From NCBI GenBank assembly GCA_000226015.1, contig JH153292.1, forward strand, positions 335,861 through 371,409: a DNA stretch of 35,549 nucleotides, read 5' to 3'. The translations under genes and the position numbers were made by a program. Each line of letters begins with the position of its first letter. Within the stretch, counting starts at the first letter, position 1. Positions 1 to 12,180 of the stretch are shown here, piece by piece. The notes under the pieces are model-generated. The model saw nothing but the letters and a program-made list of their open reading frames with translations, was not told where the DNA came from and did no database searches. Origin of the DNA: Mnemiopsis leidyi. Its lineage: Eukaryota > Ctenophora > Tentaculata > Lobata > Bolinopsidae.

Positions 1-202
1 TTGGTATGTTGTTGGTCAGTGGATCTTCATTACTGTCTAAGATACCAAGGCATGATTGACATTGGCCATTGGTGTTGTTATCGTATTCTCTTTGGAACTC
101 GTTAATGGCCTGTGAGATAGTTTGGTATTTCTTTCTAGGAGGGGTCAGCGGTGGTGCTGCCTTCCCTGATCTTGTCTCCATTACCAGGCTCACTAAACTC
201 AT
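1..202 (-). CDS. Unknown ORF, N-terminal part, runs off left edge
   Basis: An open frame begins with ATG at 202-200 on the minus strand and stays open to the window edge (67 codons). It starts MSLVSLVMETRSGKAAPP, followed by a basic PPRKKYQ stretch and a QCQSC motif that could begin a zinc finger, then acidic residues. Amino-acid composition is unbiased and codon use looks coding, but no splice acceptor is evident just upstream and I do not recognise the family. It could be the first exon of a host gene or the start of an ORF of a mobile element; the short N-terminus with a CxxC does not decide between them. The downstream continuation is outside the window. Confidence 0.4.
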   Translation of the reverse strand, partial: MSLVSLVMETRSGKAAPPLTPPRKKYQTISQAINEFQREYDNNTNGQCQSCLGILDSNEDPLTNNIP

Positions 203-1621
203 TTTAAACCCAGAGAGGGAACCTTCCTTTCCGCCCAGTCGCTACAAAGGAGGTTAAACTGCCTCGCGGTGTAGGGGTCTGCTTGGAAATTCCGGCCCAG
301 AACCTGGGGACTGGTGGAGTATTCTGCGACACCAGTAATTACAATTATGAGAGCTCAATTACGAATTCAACCTTACCAATAAAAACACTTCAGTGACAGT
401 AGTTTGTTAATAAACCCAACTGTTGCTTCATGCTTCATCGATACTTTTGTCATGTCTCTTTTCGATTCTTGCTTTGACTTTGAGTCCAGTGGGAAGTTTC
501 TATTATATTTTCATAAAAGTATATTGCTCAGTCTACAGACATTGAGATTTCTGGCTAGGGTAAGGGTCAAAAGGTCAACTTTTAAAGTTGATAGCAGCCA
601 GAACATTAGACTGTTTAAAGTAGGGAAGAACTACCTTGATCTCTGGATTTGTTTTCACTTAGTTGACGTCCGTTCCTCAAGCATTAGAGAAAAAGGGTGA
701 GGAACTTGTAAGAGGAAGTTAAGGGGCTCTCGGATAGCTGAGAGGAATTGCTGTTGCAATCATAATGCATCACACAGTCATGGAAATATGTACTGAAAGC
801 AAAAAAGTAAAGGAGATGGTTTTAGTGGTCGGATTTTTGGGTGGGGTGGGTAGGTAGGTAGGTAAATTTCGTGGTGTCCGGTGTGACAAAGGCCTGTATG
901 TGTTAAAGTTCGCAAGACAATAGTAACCACATGAATGAGATTGTGGGGCTGCTCCTACGTATAGTAATTTAATTGGACTGAGGTATCACATGAATTGTAA
1001 ATGTGCAGTACCTGGCGCACACTGCACTGGCACAGTGTGTTCAAGAGCCATGTCCATAGGTTTGTCTTTGTACTCGGTAGGGCTGGATTAGGGTATGCTT
1101 ATTAATCTGGTTGCTAAATAGGGGACAGCTATAAAGTGGCAGGCATTAGCGGAAAGGCATTAGGTGGCTAGCAGAAATTGTGGATAGCAAAAAATAGCGG
1201 AAAATAAACAAAATTGGTGTCCATGTAGATTGTTGTTGTAAAAACTCTATGATAAAACAGTAACAAACAATTTAACAAATAATCACTACCCCCATGCACT
1301 TCAAGATATTGCACCAGACAGGAAATTGAAACCTATTTACAACAACTGAAAACAGGAAATAAGTCTGAAAGAAAGGATATAACTGTGCCCACAACACCCA
1401 GTTGTAAAGCAGAGAGAAACTTTAGTCAATCTAACACGCGATCCTTGCACTTATTCATGTAGCAGATATGGAGTATGGTGCCTGGGCTTGCAGTGCTCGA
1501 ACTCACAACCTATCAATGAGGCTACCACACACATTATTGAATATAAACATTAAGATCATGCCAACTATGTCCTAATAATTATTTTCATAAGATTAATGAA
1601 AACGGTTTCAGCTTAGGTGCA
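203..1621. other. Spacer upstream of the LIM-CAP gene
   Basis: I see no convincing coding exon here. It holds a short (GTAG)n tract near 848-863 and scattered AT-rich sequence. The promoter and any 5' UTR exons of the LIM-CAP gene should lie here, but no TATA box or initiator can be named with confidence. Small open frames at 404-700 and elsewhere lack any family signature and start with non-ATG codons. Confidence 0.5.
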
Positions 1622-4600
1622 ATGTCGTCAGCCAATGATTATGGTGAGTGAATTTTCTTATTTTATTTTATGTTGGCTGTTCTACTATGTTACAAAATCA
1701 AATTTCAGATGGCAATCAATCTTTTAATATAAATGATAAAAATTTCGAAGAAAAATGTCATAAACTTAGGTACTAAGGTATTAACACCTTTGTGTGTTAA
1801 TTCCGTAACAACCTCACTACACAGACTATGACTCTATGATTTAGTAGTTTAACTAGAATAGTATTTTGGTAGGGGTCACAAATTTCTACCAATCAGAAGC
1901 TTGAAAGCCCAGTTTTCTAGATACCCCTAGTCAAAATTTGTGACATTTCTTTATAATTAAATGCGTACCCTTTATCAACTGGAGAAACAGTGATGATAAA
2001 ATTTAAACTGTTTCATTCTCAAATAGAGGTTTGTGTGGAGTGTGAGGAGCCAATAACAGACACAAAAAAGGGGTTCCATATCAGGGGGAAAAATCCCCGT
2101 GCCTACCACAAAGCTTGTTTTAATGGATATGGTAAAAGATAGCTCTAATAGACCGTTGTTTGAAGTGAAAATGTAGCTGAATCATGTCTGCCTTGATGTT
2201 CAGTTGTTTTTGTTAAATCCATTTACGTATTCTGTGTACTTCGTGAGATTTTCTTCATAAGAAAAGTATTTGAGCTGGACAAAACGTCAGTTAACATACT
2301 TTACAGGGATAAGAACTGGAACATATTTGGCGTGTGTGAGTGTAAGTGAGAGTGAACAATTGAAGCATTCATAAGCACCTCACATCATTTAGATAAACCT
2401 GATTCTAACTACAATCCGAGATTATTTTCTAAAAAGAAGCAAAAGTATAATTTGTTTACTTAGTCGGAGTTGAGCATTTCAATTTAACACCGTGCAACAT
2501 TCTTTATTTTTGTAACCATTAGATTCAAGAGACTTGTTTCCCAGATTTCCTATTGCCAGGTCATATTATGGTGAAATTCAGAAGCCTACAGTATTACTTA
2601 CAGCTTTTCTCTGTTCATTAAACTTTAATTCATAAAATTCACGATAGTTGCTTTGCTGGATGGATTTGATTGAATATATTTGAAATTTTAATAATATTCT
2701 TAAATGTAGCACTGCCCCATAGTTAGATTTATTTTCAAACATGTCAGAATGCAAGATGCTTCCCAAGCAATAACTTTGCCCTTTACCACTGATTTGTTTA
2801 TGACATAATTCATCTCTGTGATAATTACAAACCGAGTCGTCGAGCACGCTTGTACTTGACCAATGCTTGATACAATGCTCAAAACAATACACTTGCCAAG
2901 TTATTGAACAACTGAAACTTGCAGTGTGCGCGGGCTGCAACGAGTACATCAAGAAGGGCTCCGTTTCTAAAGCTCAAAACAAGAGGTGGCATCAGCAATG
3001 CTTCACATGTGACAAGTGTTTCAAGCCTATTGATGGATCCTTTCTAACCAAGTAAGATTAAAATAGTTTTAATCAAGTTACTCTTAGTCAGCTTTAATCA
3101 AATTAGTCTGAATCAGTTCTAATTATGGAAGCCTGAGTCAATTTTTAAGTAAGCCTGAATTTTCAAGTAAGCCTGAATCAATTTTAACCAAGTAAGCCCG
3201 GATTATTCTATGCTATTAGAAAATCTTCGAGTGCAGTCATTGATCCAATTCTTTAAATTTCGGTCTCTTAGTCATAAGTTTTTGCTGATTGTCTTGTCTG
3301 GCTAGGGGGGATAAGAAATACTGCAAGAAGTGCTACAACAATGAGTTTGGGGTGCGCTGCAAGGTTTGCGACGACTTCATCATGGGCCACATACTGAAGT
3401 ACAATGGAGACGGCTATCACTACGGTTGTATCAAGTGTGACTACTGCGGAAAGTTCTTCCAGGACGGTGCACATCTCAGTGTCAAGGGTGAGTAAAGTTT
3501 GAGTTGTGCTTCAGAAATTTAGCGAATTTTGTACGACTTTATTTGTAGGTATTTCTTTGTACATTGTGTATTCTTATGCATCATATTTGTTATTTGTTCT
3601 GTCAATTTCCATAATATAATAGCAAAATGTGATCGTATCTGGTTAAGGTCGTTAAAAAGGGAAATTCAAAACAAAGTTCTAGCCTCTACATAAATCGTCA
3701 TATCGTTTAGTGCGGTCTATTTTGTCAGTGTTAAGCTGACAGATGATATGATATCCCTGTACAGTGTTTAGTACCGTTCATATAAAGATATAATATGTTA
3801 TATAAAGATATAATATGTGTTAATGCCTCCACATTCAACACACTTAGCCCGCTCTATTATCTCTCGATAAATTAAAGTACGACAAGGGCGGACAAGGATC
3901 TGCTATTAAGCATGTACATTTCACAATGTACCACTCACAATGTACCACACAGTGTACACTGTACACTGTGTTGTATTTACATCTCGTCTCTTTACATTGT
4001 TTGTGTAAGCTAAGGGGGCAAGTAGCGGACAGATGTAGCGAAAGAGGTACCGCCAACCAGCCGCTGATTATTGTCGACAAAAATGACAAACTATTTTATC
4101 TAGTTTTTATGACGAAGAATGTGGCGAATTACAAAACATCTCGTGTGGTCAAGGACAGAAGGTTCTGTTAGAGGGCTCTAATCTAAACATTATAGATACA
4201 TTTCATGTAAACATTTCGTTCAAGTTCGACTATTAACGGTATTTATGATATGATATAAAAATTGTACTTTGTAGGCAAGTAATTGATACTAATATCCGGA
4301 TGCTTATAACCGGACATTCTATAAATTAGATGGCAGTTAAATTGTAATATCTTTGCAATGCAGCATGTTATTGTACGTGTGCTGCTATAGTTAAAGTCCA
4401 GGATGTTAACATAGTGTAATGTACACATTCCAGTATACATCATTGTGTGTATTTAGTCATTACAATTGCTATGGTAACCGTGTAACATGTAATCACTATT
4501 AAGCTATTACACTCTTTGTGCCAGTAAGGTACATACACGGTGAACTAGAATTCTAGTGTTTTCTTCAAGAGGTAACGCTCGCGGTAACAGTTACCCTGTA

Positions 4601-7600
4601 TGTTACCTAGAATAAGCGTGCTACGTATAATGCAGAATGAGACGTATAATGCAGAATGAGACTATTTTATCTTCAATTGAAAGCGTAAAGTAAGGGACTT
4701 TGTTCCAACATTTGGTAACAAAGTCCAGTGTACAGCCTAGCGTATAGCTCATTGTCTTGTTCGATAATTACTGATTAATTAATAGAACTAAGTTGGTTTT
4801 ATACTCTAATTACTCTTAAATTTCAGGCGGTAAATTTATCCACAACGACTGCAAAGTTCAAAAGAAAGGAGCAACCGTAAGTAAACAGTTGGAGCTGTGG
4901 TTGTCAGGGCGCTGGCAAGCGCCCGCGGCAGTGCCAGACCTATAATTTGAAAAAACCGCCTAGAGAGCAACCCCCTTGCCAGTGTGTTTTAGAACTATTT
5001 CCGCACATATATCAGGAACTAATTACCTATCTTGTTTCTCACCATTTCATCATTTCGTATCTCATTACCTGTTTTGACTCAGTTAATTCTTGTGGTTATT
5101 TTCGCATATTCTTTCACTGTTATTGCATAAGAAGTTTGTCACATTGTTATGTAATTAAACAATAACGTTAAATTCACAATAATTGATTGCATTAACAGAG
5201 CCACGATGTTTGGCTTCCCCAACATTATGTCTATCATCATGCAGCAGCAGTTCCATAACGTCAACACAAAAATACATGACAACAAGCATTAAACCACCCT
5301 CCGTCAACCATATTCATGCCATTACTTAATTTCTTGTGACTTGGCTATAAGTCTACTTTCGGACAACGCTAAATTGTCCGTGTTTTTCGGTTTTCCAGTC
5401 TTCATTTCAACCCAGTTTCGCTGTCCAGAGTATCGAACTGCAGCTTGTTATACTTCTATTCCTTACACCCGTCTCTACTTGGGAAGATGTTGAGAAGATT
5501 GAGTAACGCAGTGAGAAGAACTATCACTTCGGATGCTCCATCTCATAGTCGTGTATCCAGGTTCCAACTTCAAGATGACAGCCTGGTGGCTCCTCCCACC
5601 TCTCTACATGACTCCTCCCAGCCCTCCTCCTCCTCCCACCCCTTCTCTCTCACCCCCAAAACATCCCCCTCCTCTGACCCTCTCTCTCCCACGTCAGACC
5701 TCACCCCCACTACTAGTGCTGACGTCTTGAAAAACAAGGATTTTGTCTCCAAGAAGAGTGAGAAGAAAGAGGGGAAATCTCTGGGTCAGAAGTTGAGGAG
5801 GATCAGCAGGCAGATATCTGGAGGAAATAAGAAGGAGAAGAAGAATAGAAGAGTTAGTGCTACGGGAAAGGGGATGAAAGTGAAGACCAACAAGGTGATT
5901 AGTTCGAGAGACGAAAGTTATTGTGTAACTAGGGTGTTTAGTTTAAGTGTAACTAGGGTGTTTAGTCCGAGTGTAACTAGTGGTGATTTTTTCCTGAGTT
6001 TGTGTTTGACAAAGGTGATTGTGTGGGATCCTCAAATTGCTGTTTCCCTGGCATAATGTAAAGATGCCATATCGATTGTTCCTATATCGATTGTTCCTAT
6101 ATCGGCTATTGAATGTGGGCTATGGTTTTATGTTATGATGTGATTGAAATCTATTAATTCCCCGATATAAGATGTCCCACCGTATGTCAGTCTCAAATCT
6201 GTATACCTCGCATTATCTACAACACAAAAACAATACATCCCGTATCAAGATCCTAAATCAAACCTGATACCTGATATCACCTTCTAGCTCAATATCTTAA
6301 TTACTATAACACAATACCTTCATTTCTTGAAGCGGCATGATCCCAAGTAAACTAGAATTGTCAACTACCGCCCCAACTCCAACACCCCCTTGAAATGATC
6401 CCAGCTGAAACTTGATATTTTAGAGATCCCTCTTCGCTCTCATTGTACTCGAGAGTCGAGAGTGTCATGTGTGTATATTGCATTATCTCACACGTGACCA
6501 CGCATTTGTCGTACGTCCGGGATTCTGGACCGTGAACTATTTGATGAGAAGTGTATCAAATTTTCCTGATTTAATGATTATTTTCTGGAGGTAATCTGAG
6601 CTGGTGGCTGGCCTGATGTGGTTACTTTGAGATGGGATTATTCTAGCTTGATTGTAGCAATCTCTCTTGTTGCTCTTTAGCTACAACTACTCAACTAAAG
6701 CTACATTTTTCGTAGCTACATATCACGAAGCTATATTTCACGTAGCTGCGTGAGACTTCATGTATAACAGGTGGCTTCATTCATTACACGCTACACAATT
6801 CACGGTCAATTGGAACCTACAATAAAGTCAACACCTAAAAAGAGTTTTGATTGCAAACATTAAAACTGCATAATCTTAAGCATAATTATATAACCATTAC
6901 CCACTAACACCTGTCTGTATTCAGAAAGGAGACTACGACGCAGTGAGAGCTAACAAAGCACGTATTGAGAACGAGGGACAGTACGACGATGATAACCTCT
7001 CTGAGTTTGAGAGGGTTAGTTTGTTCAATTAATAGATCTTAATACATAGTTGATTAGTTAATAGATCTTAATAGTTTGTTTAAAGATTTGATTAGTTAAT
7101 AGATCTTAATATTTTGTTTAAAGATTTGATTAGTTAATAGATCTTAATATTTTGTTTAAAGATTTGATTAGTTAATAGATCTTAATAGTTTGTTTAAAGA
7201 TTTGATAAGTCAATAGATTTTATTTTAGGTTACGACTACAAATTGACATATATTCTCTGATCTTACGATTGGTAAGCTCAAAATATAGATATTGAAAATT
7301 TTAAATTTTAATGCTTCCTTGTTTTAAAACAACGTAACTAACCTGTTACAGGAGTGCCTGAAGGAGCACAACAAGAAGCGGGAAGACCACCACGTGAAGC
7401 CGCTAGTTTGGAGCGAGGAGTGCGCGCAGCATGCTCGATCCTGGGTCAAGAAACTCCTCCAGCAGGACGCTCTCATGCACGATACACAGAGCGGGTATGT
7501 CTTGTTTTAGTTAATATTATCTTGAAATTGAAAGTTGGATTTTTAAAATGTGGTTTATTCTCTCAGATCATTGGTTAATAGTTCAAAATTCAAATGTCGT

Positions 7601-10211
7601 TCAAAAATCAAATGTCGGCATTTCAATTTTCATCTTACTGACTACCTGAGAGAACTAAGAGAACTAAATGTCCTACATACCCTTGAAACTTTAAAACAAA
7701 GTTTCCTCATCGAAATTACATCATAAAACACATTCACGTATCAATCTAATTAGATGGCGTCATACCCACACACCTAGGTTGGTATAGTATCCCTCCTCAG
7801 AGGTAATCAAATTCCGAAGCTCCATTCTTTACATTCCGCCCCATTGTACCTGTAAACCTGCACAACGACATACGGTACGCGGGAAACATTCCAAACACCT
7901 GAGATCTGCAAACTTAATGTAACGGTGGATGGATTAAGGACCCGTGTTTACATGATACTAAATTCACAGTGTTACACACTGCACTGTCTACTGTACTGTT
8001 TACTCTATAAGTAACAAGTGTACATTGCATAAACTACTTTTGTTTTCAAAAATGTCATTCTTAAAAGTTTGAAATTTTAAGTGGGACGACCATTTCTTCA
8101 GTAAGGGTCATTTTGTACACGTTTTTGAACCATTCACAATCTTCACACATCTTTTAAAGTTAAGCTTTTACATAATTTAAATGGCCAGCTAAGATTCTAC
8201 ATTGTTTTCCTCATACTCTGCTGTGTAAATTATGCACACTGCAGTCAGCACTCAGCACTAGATAAGGCAGTGTAAGAACGATTTCCCCTTATAAAACCCT
8301 AACTAAACTTGCATGTAGTAGTCAAACACAGAGCTATTGCAATGCTAAGTTTAAAATCAACAACAGTATCAGGTACAAAAGAGGATGGGGTAGAATTAGG
8401 TCCACCTCCACTGCTTTAGACAATGTTTGTTCGGGTCCAACTTAACTCTAACTTAACTCTAACTAAACTCTAACTAAGACTTTAACTAAACTCTAACTAA
8501 ACTCTAACTAAAGTATTACGCAACTCTAACTAAACTCTAACTAAACTCTAACTAAACTCTAACTAAACTCTAACTAAACTCTAACTAAACTCTAACTAAA
8601 CTCTAATTAAACACTATTATTAAACTCTAACTAAACTCTAACTAAACTCTAACTAAACTCTAACTAAACTCTAACTAAACTCTAACTAAACTCTAACTAA
8701 ACTCTAACTAAACTCTAACTAAACTCTAACTAAACTCTAACTAAACTCTAACTAAACTCTAACTAAACTCTAACTAAACTCTAACTAAACTCTAACTAAA
8801 CTCTAACTAAACTCTAACTAGACTCTAACTAAACTCTAACTAGACTCTAATCAGGATGGGAGAGAACTGTGGATACTTCAACAGCAGCAGCGCGTCTACC
8901 AAGTCCGACACAACCTGGGCCGTGAACGTGTGTAACATGTGGTACAACGAGACTGAGAAATATGACTTCAGCATTAACGAGTATCAGCAACAAACTGGAC
9001 ATTTCACACAGGTAGGCTACAGTATCTAGATATGTATCTAGATATGTCGGGCTACATCAGATGTGGTTGATTGACTGACGATTAGAACTACTTACCTGTG
9101 TCAGTCAAGGTTGCAAATTTCCGGTATTAGCGGCTAGCTTTAGTTTTCTAGGTTCCAACAAATAAAGTAGAGCGAGATGTATTCCACTCAAGCCATCGAG
9201 TGTACACTCAACCTCTGAACTTTGCGTTGAAAATGAAGTGCTGATGATCTTCTCTAAACACGATTTGGGTTTTTAGCCCTCAGTGACATGAAATATCTTC
9301 TCATTCCTGGATCTAGGGAGCTATCTGGTCGACAGGTACGAACCTGCAACAGCTATTACAGCTATAGCTATTACAGATATAGATGTTACAGGTTTAACTG
9401 TTACAGCTATAATAGCATAGGTGCAAAAACGTTTTTTCACTCATAGGAAGATTTCAGAAATTTCGGCCAGAAATATTTTTCGGTGGAGGCGATTTTTCTG
9501 TGGCCATCCATTTCTTGATCGAAACAAGTGCTGCTATGGCCCAATAGCTTATTCTAAAATTATTAAATAACGTCTGGCTAAATTTAAGGGCGTCATAAAC
9601 ACATCGCGATTGAACCAGCTGACAGCTATTTCACCTGACTTCATGAATCGTACAATGGATGCAAATGCCAAATAATCGCGCTCGGCTGCACCTGCATTCT
9701 GTATCAATTTCAGTTAATCTTTAAAGTCAACAAAATTTTATGCAGCAAGAGCTACGGCCGGTTTAATTTTTCCTAACCAAAAAGCAGTGCACATAATTAA
9801 CACATTCAGTGTTATCACTCAAGCTAAATTAAATTGTTCCACCTCCCGTTTCCAATTCCAATATTTTAACTGTGGTATAGCGGCTCTAGAATTCTAGGAA
9901 TGATCTTTGTGGCAGAAACAGTATCAGCTGCTCACTTGCTTCTAGCTGAGGGTAGATAACAGAAAAGTAGCTCTTTTAGAGTTGAAAAGATGGAATCTAG
10001 CGTCCGCCTGAGACCTAACTAAGCGGGCGCAATTCTTGTTTAACATTTTACCGAGAATTTCAAATTTCAATCTTCCCAGATGATCTGGAAGAGTACAGAG
10101 AGGATGGGATGTGCGATAGCCAAGAAAGGAACACGCGTGTACGTGGTCGCTAACTACTACCCTCCGGGTAACTGGGTCGGCAAGTACAAGGACAACGTCT
10201 TCGAGATCTAG
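1622..10211 (+). CDS. LIM-domain / CAP-domain fusion protein (335 aa)
   Basis: Nine exons join in frame: 1622-1643, 2027-2131, 2925-3051, 3306-3487, 4827-4876, 6925-7014, 7352-7494, 8855-9011 and 10080-10211 (stop TAG). All introns are GT-AG and phases match. Residues 10-39 form only the first half of a LIM (CVEC...HKAC). Residues 44 to about 95 and about 100 to 153 are two complete LIM domains with CxxC, HxxC, CxxC pairs, expected to bind zinc and protein partners. A short acidic linker precedes a CAP/SCP domain (about 193-335) with KEHNKKR, MGENCG, HFTQMIW and ANYYPPGNW, the hallmarks of the family. There is no signal peptide or membrane segment, so it should be cytosolic like GAPR-1/GLIPR2, not a secreted venom-type CAP. 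The partners are unknown. LIM and CAP motifs are certain; that one mRNA carries both is inferred from phase and order. Confidence 0.85.
1868..1944. repeat. Short inverted repeat in intron 1 of LIM-CAP
   Basis: GTCACAAATTT at 1875-1885 is complemented by AAATTTGTGAC at 1934-1944, and the flanking TAGGGG and CCCCTA extend the pairing imperfectly. It could form a hairpin with a loop of about 48 nt. No terminal duplication is evident, so I cannot call it a transposon. Confidence 0.5.
3052..3205. repeat. Degenerate short tandem repeat in LIM-CAP intron 3
   Basis: Repeats of a loose unit containing AAGTAAGCCTGAATC follow the donor at 3052. Several units contain GTAAG, so the true 5' splice site is followed by decoys of the same sequence. 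Confidence 0.4.
3488..4826. other. Large intron of LIM-CAP gene without coding signal
   Basis: This intron holds a small duplication at about 3784-3818, a near-perfect palindrome built on CACAGTGTACA (about 3948-3970), and a 20-bp direct duplication at about 4624-4662. Two overlapping open frames near 3844-4171 are on opposite strands and match no family; they are dismissed. Confidence 0.5.
5487..5894 (+). CDS. Alternative first exon or linker cassette of the LIM-CAP gene (136 codons)
   Basis: ATG at 5487 opens a frame that runs to AAG at 5892-5894, followed by a gtgatt donor in phase 0, the phase needed to join the CAP-side exon at 6925. Used as a first exon it gives a 309-residue LIM-less CAP protein. 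A pyrimidine-rich tract ending in AAG just before the ATG would also allow in-frame inclusion after the LIM exon ending at 4876 (about 471 residues). The product is basic and Ser/Pro/Thr-rich with no fold, and contains three RRxS motifs (RRLS, RRIS, RRVS), the consensus for PKA-type kinases. The frame stays open past the donor to 6056 through a short repeat, so an unspliced ending is possible. No homology is recognised; coding status rests on frame length and phase. Confidence 0.55.
7030..7213. repeat. 38-bp tandem repeat, about 4.5 copies
   Basis: A unit of 38 bp containing TTAATAGATCTTAATA and TTTGTTTAAAGATTT recurs four to five times with very few differences, beginning 15 bp after the donor at 7015 in the intron between the first two CAP-side exons. 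The near-identity suggests recent expansion. Confidence 0.85.
8439..8854. repeat. 11-bp tandem array (TCTAACTAAAC)n forming a splice acceptor region
   Basis: About 35 copies of an 11-bp unit fill the last 415 bases of the intron 7495-8854, ending in the acceptor of the CAP exon at 8855. Each unit contains CTAAC, which matches the metazoan branch-point consensus yUnAy. The final unit has changed to CTCTAATCAG and supplies the functional AG. AG dinucleotides are nearly absent from the array except near its ends (TAG at 8841-8843). Confidence 0.9.
9012..10079. other. Last LIM-CAP intron with a dispersed-repeat terminus
   Basis: Positions 9985-10042 match, in reverse orientation, 19164-19220 within an SMC3 intron, including the shared core AAGCGGGCGCAATTCTTGTTTA or its variants. 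The end of the element lies only about 37 bp from the acceptor at 10079. A short AGCTATTACAG-type repeat occurs at about 9345-9420. The other end of the element is not identified. Confidence 0.55.
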
Positions 10212-12060
10212 GAATTAGTGACGAGGAAGATCAGTGTGCTGACGTCATGTCTTGAAGATAGGGTCGTTGCTTCATTACTCACAATGGTCATCTAATGATC
10301 GTGCCTTATTGGTGGGAGTTATTATTGCTTTATTGGGACAAGAACTTGATATTGAGAAAGTATGCAGATTTATTAGTATGATGTAAAGCAATCATTAGGA
10401 GGACAAAGTTGTGATTTTCCTTTTTGTAGACGTTAAAGTTCAAATGGAAATTGATTTAATTCTCTAATTGAAAAATTTAGCCTTTCTGGGAATTTGGTAG
10501 GATAGAATTGCGTTGGTAAGTTCGCTAAGTGATTTATTTCATCATTTCATGATTGATCAATTAGATGTAGAATATTTGAAGAGCATTATGTTTTGAAATA
10601 AGTTTGGAGCTTATATTACTGAAGTATTTTATCAATTATCATATTGTAAACCCTATTTGAATACTTAATCTTGATAAGTTTTTTGACTTTTTGCCACTTT
10701 GATCTGATGCTGTTCGCAAATATTTGTGATTTGAGAAGCAACGCTTTTTCTTATTGAACAAATCTCTGCAGTAATTTGACTTGATACATTTTTTAATGCA
10801 AAGTGACAGTCCAGTTTATCTTTAATCAACTATGCACCTCAACCTTTTGGCTGAAAAATTTCCAATTTCATTTATACTATACTCGCTTCCAGAACACTAT
10901 ATACATATCATAAATTTCAGATTTTTGGCAAGTGTATTATACTTTTTAATTCTTCAGTAAATTGTGTAAATATACGATATTGTTAACGTGTCTTTAGTTT
11001 GATCTATAAGAATATACAGAATTAGATTTAGCTAAGATTTCAGAATCAGAATTATGTTATCACAGTTTGACATTTAATATATTGATACTATTTTATGTTT
11101 TAATGTCCAATTTTAATTGACTCGTTTAAGTTTATGCTTTAACCAATGACCAAAAAATGCTGATTAAAAATAACCGAACCAAGCTGTCACAGTTGTCACT
11201 CATATAAACACCATATGATGTCAATACGCCCATTTATGTCAACAAACAAGGTCGCAAAACAGTGATTTTATTAAATAAACAACTGTCTTTGAACTATTAA
11301 CAGCTAGGGTTATAATCAAAACAAACCATGCGGTCACGCCAGTGATCACGTTTATGTTGAGAAGTAAAACTCAAAATTTATTAAAACTCAAAATTTAGTA
11401 AAACTCAAGATTTATTTCATACCTGTACAATCAAATCATATAACAGTACTAAACCTTTTATTTAGAGCTATGATCTTGCTATGAATTCGATACGTAAAAG
11501 GTAGCTCTTTAGCATTCATATAAATCAGATCTTGATATATAGCACGTCATGAGCACGTCATGAGCTCCGTATTATATCTATATATAGAGAAAAAAGATAT
11601 GTTTTATGATGTTTGGGACGTTAATTTGTCCCTTAAGCTTTTTACAACTAAAATATCATTGGAATGCCTGCAATTTACTCAACAATCCGAATTGATTCAT
11701 TGGGCTATCATATTGATACTGAATTTTATACAGCAATTTTAGGATTTTGAATTCCTTCATACAGAGCTTACAATGCATTACACGTTGAACGAGAACTTAA
11801 GAATTTTTCGAGTCCGGAGTCGGTAGATGCTAAATAAGATATTAGGCTGCTACTATGTGGCTGTTGGTGTCATGTTAAAAAGTTATTCTAATATTCTCAA
11901 AACGCAGGCTCATCGGAAGTGCGACGAAGCAGATTTGGAGCTGAGAGATTGATTCTATCTACAATGTGCTAGCAGTAACACGCATAGTATATTTTCTATT
12001 GCACGCGCACGTACTTACGGGTTACGCGCATCACATGTATATATGTCGCGTCGCAACATC
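10212..12060. other. Downstream region of LIM-CAP gene, no gene seen
   Basis: AT-rich sequence presumed to hold the 3' UTR and poly(A) site of the LIM-CAP gene; an AATAAA-type signal occurs near 11271, about 1 kb past the stop, but it is not a strong call. A 60-codon frame at 11560 has no family features. Confidence 0.4.
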
Positions 12061-12180
12061 ACACATTGATCACTTTGCCGAGTAGAGGTTCTATGTTCTT
12101 GTACGGCAGTGCGCACCCCCCTGTCATTTTATTTCAATAGAATTCGCTTCGAATGAGGGTCGGACAAAGTCAGACAACTA

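Noticed and set aside
404-700. 98-codon frame upstream of LIM-CAP
   Set aside because: It starts with a non-ATG codon, has no recognised motif and no splice link to the LIM exons.
1470-1535. tRNA-like or SINE-like B-box (GAGTTCGAGCAC on the minus strand)
   Set aside because: Only a B-box-like stretch and a vague D-arm are present; no anticodon arm or acceptor stem can be folded, and no other copy is seen in the window.
8439-8854. Interstitial telomere-like array
   Set aside because: The unit TCTAACTAAAC lacks the G-run of metazoan telomere repeats (TTAGGG), so it is an ordinary satellite.
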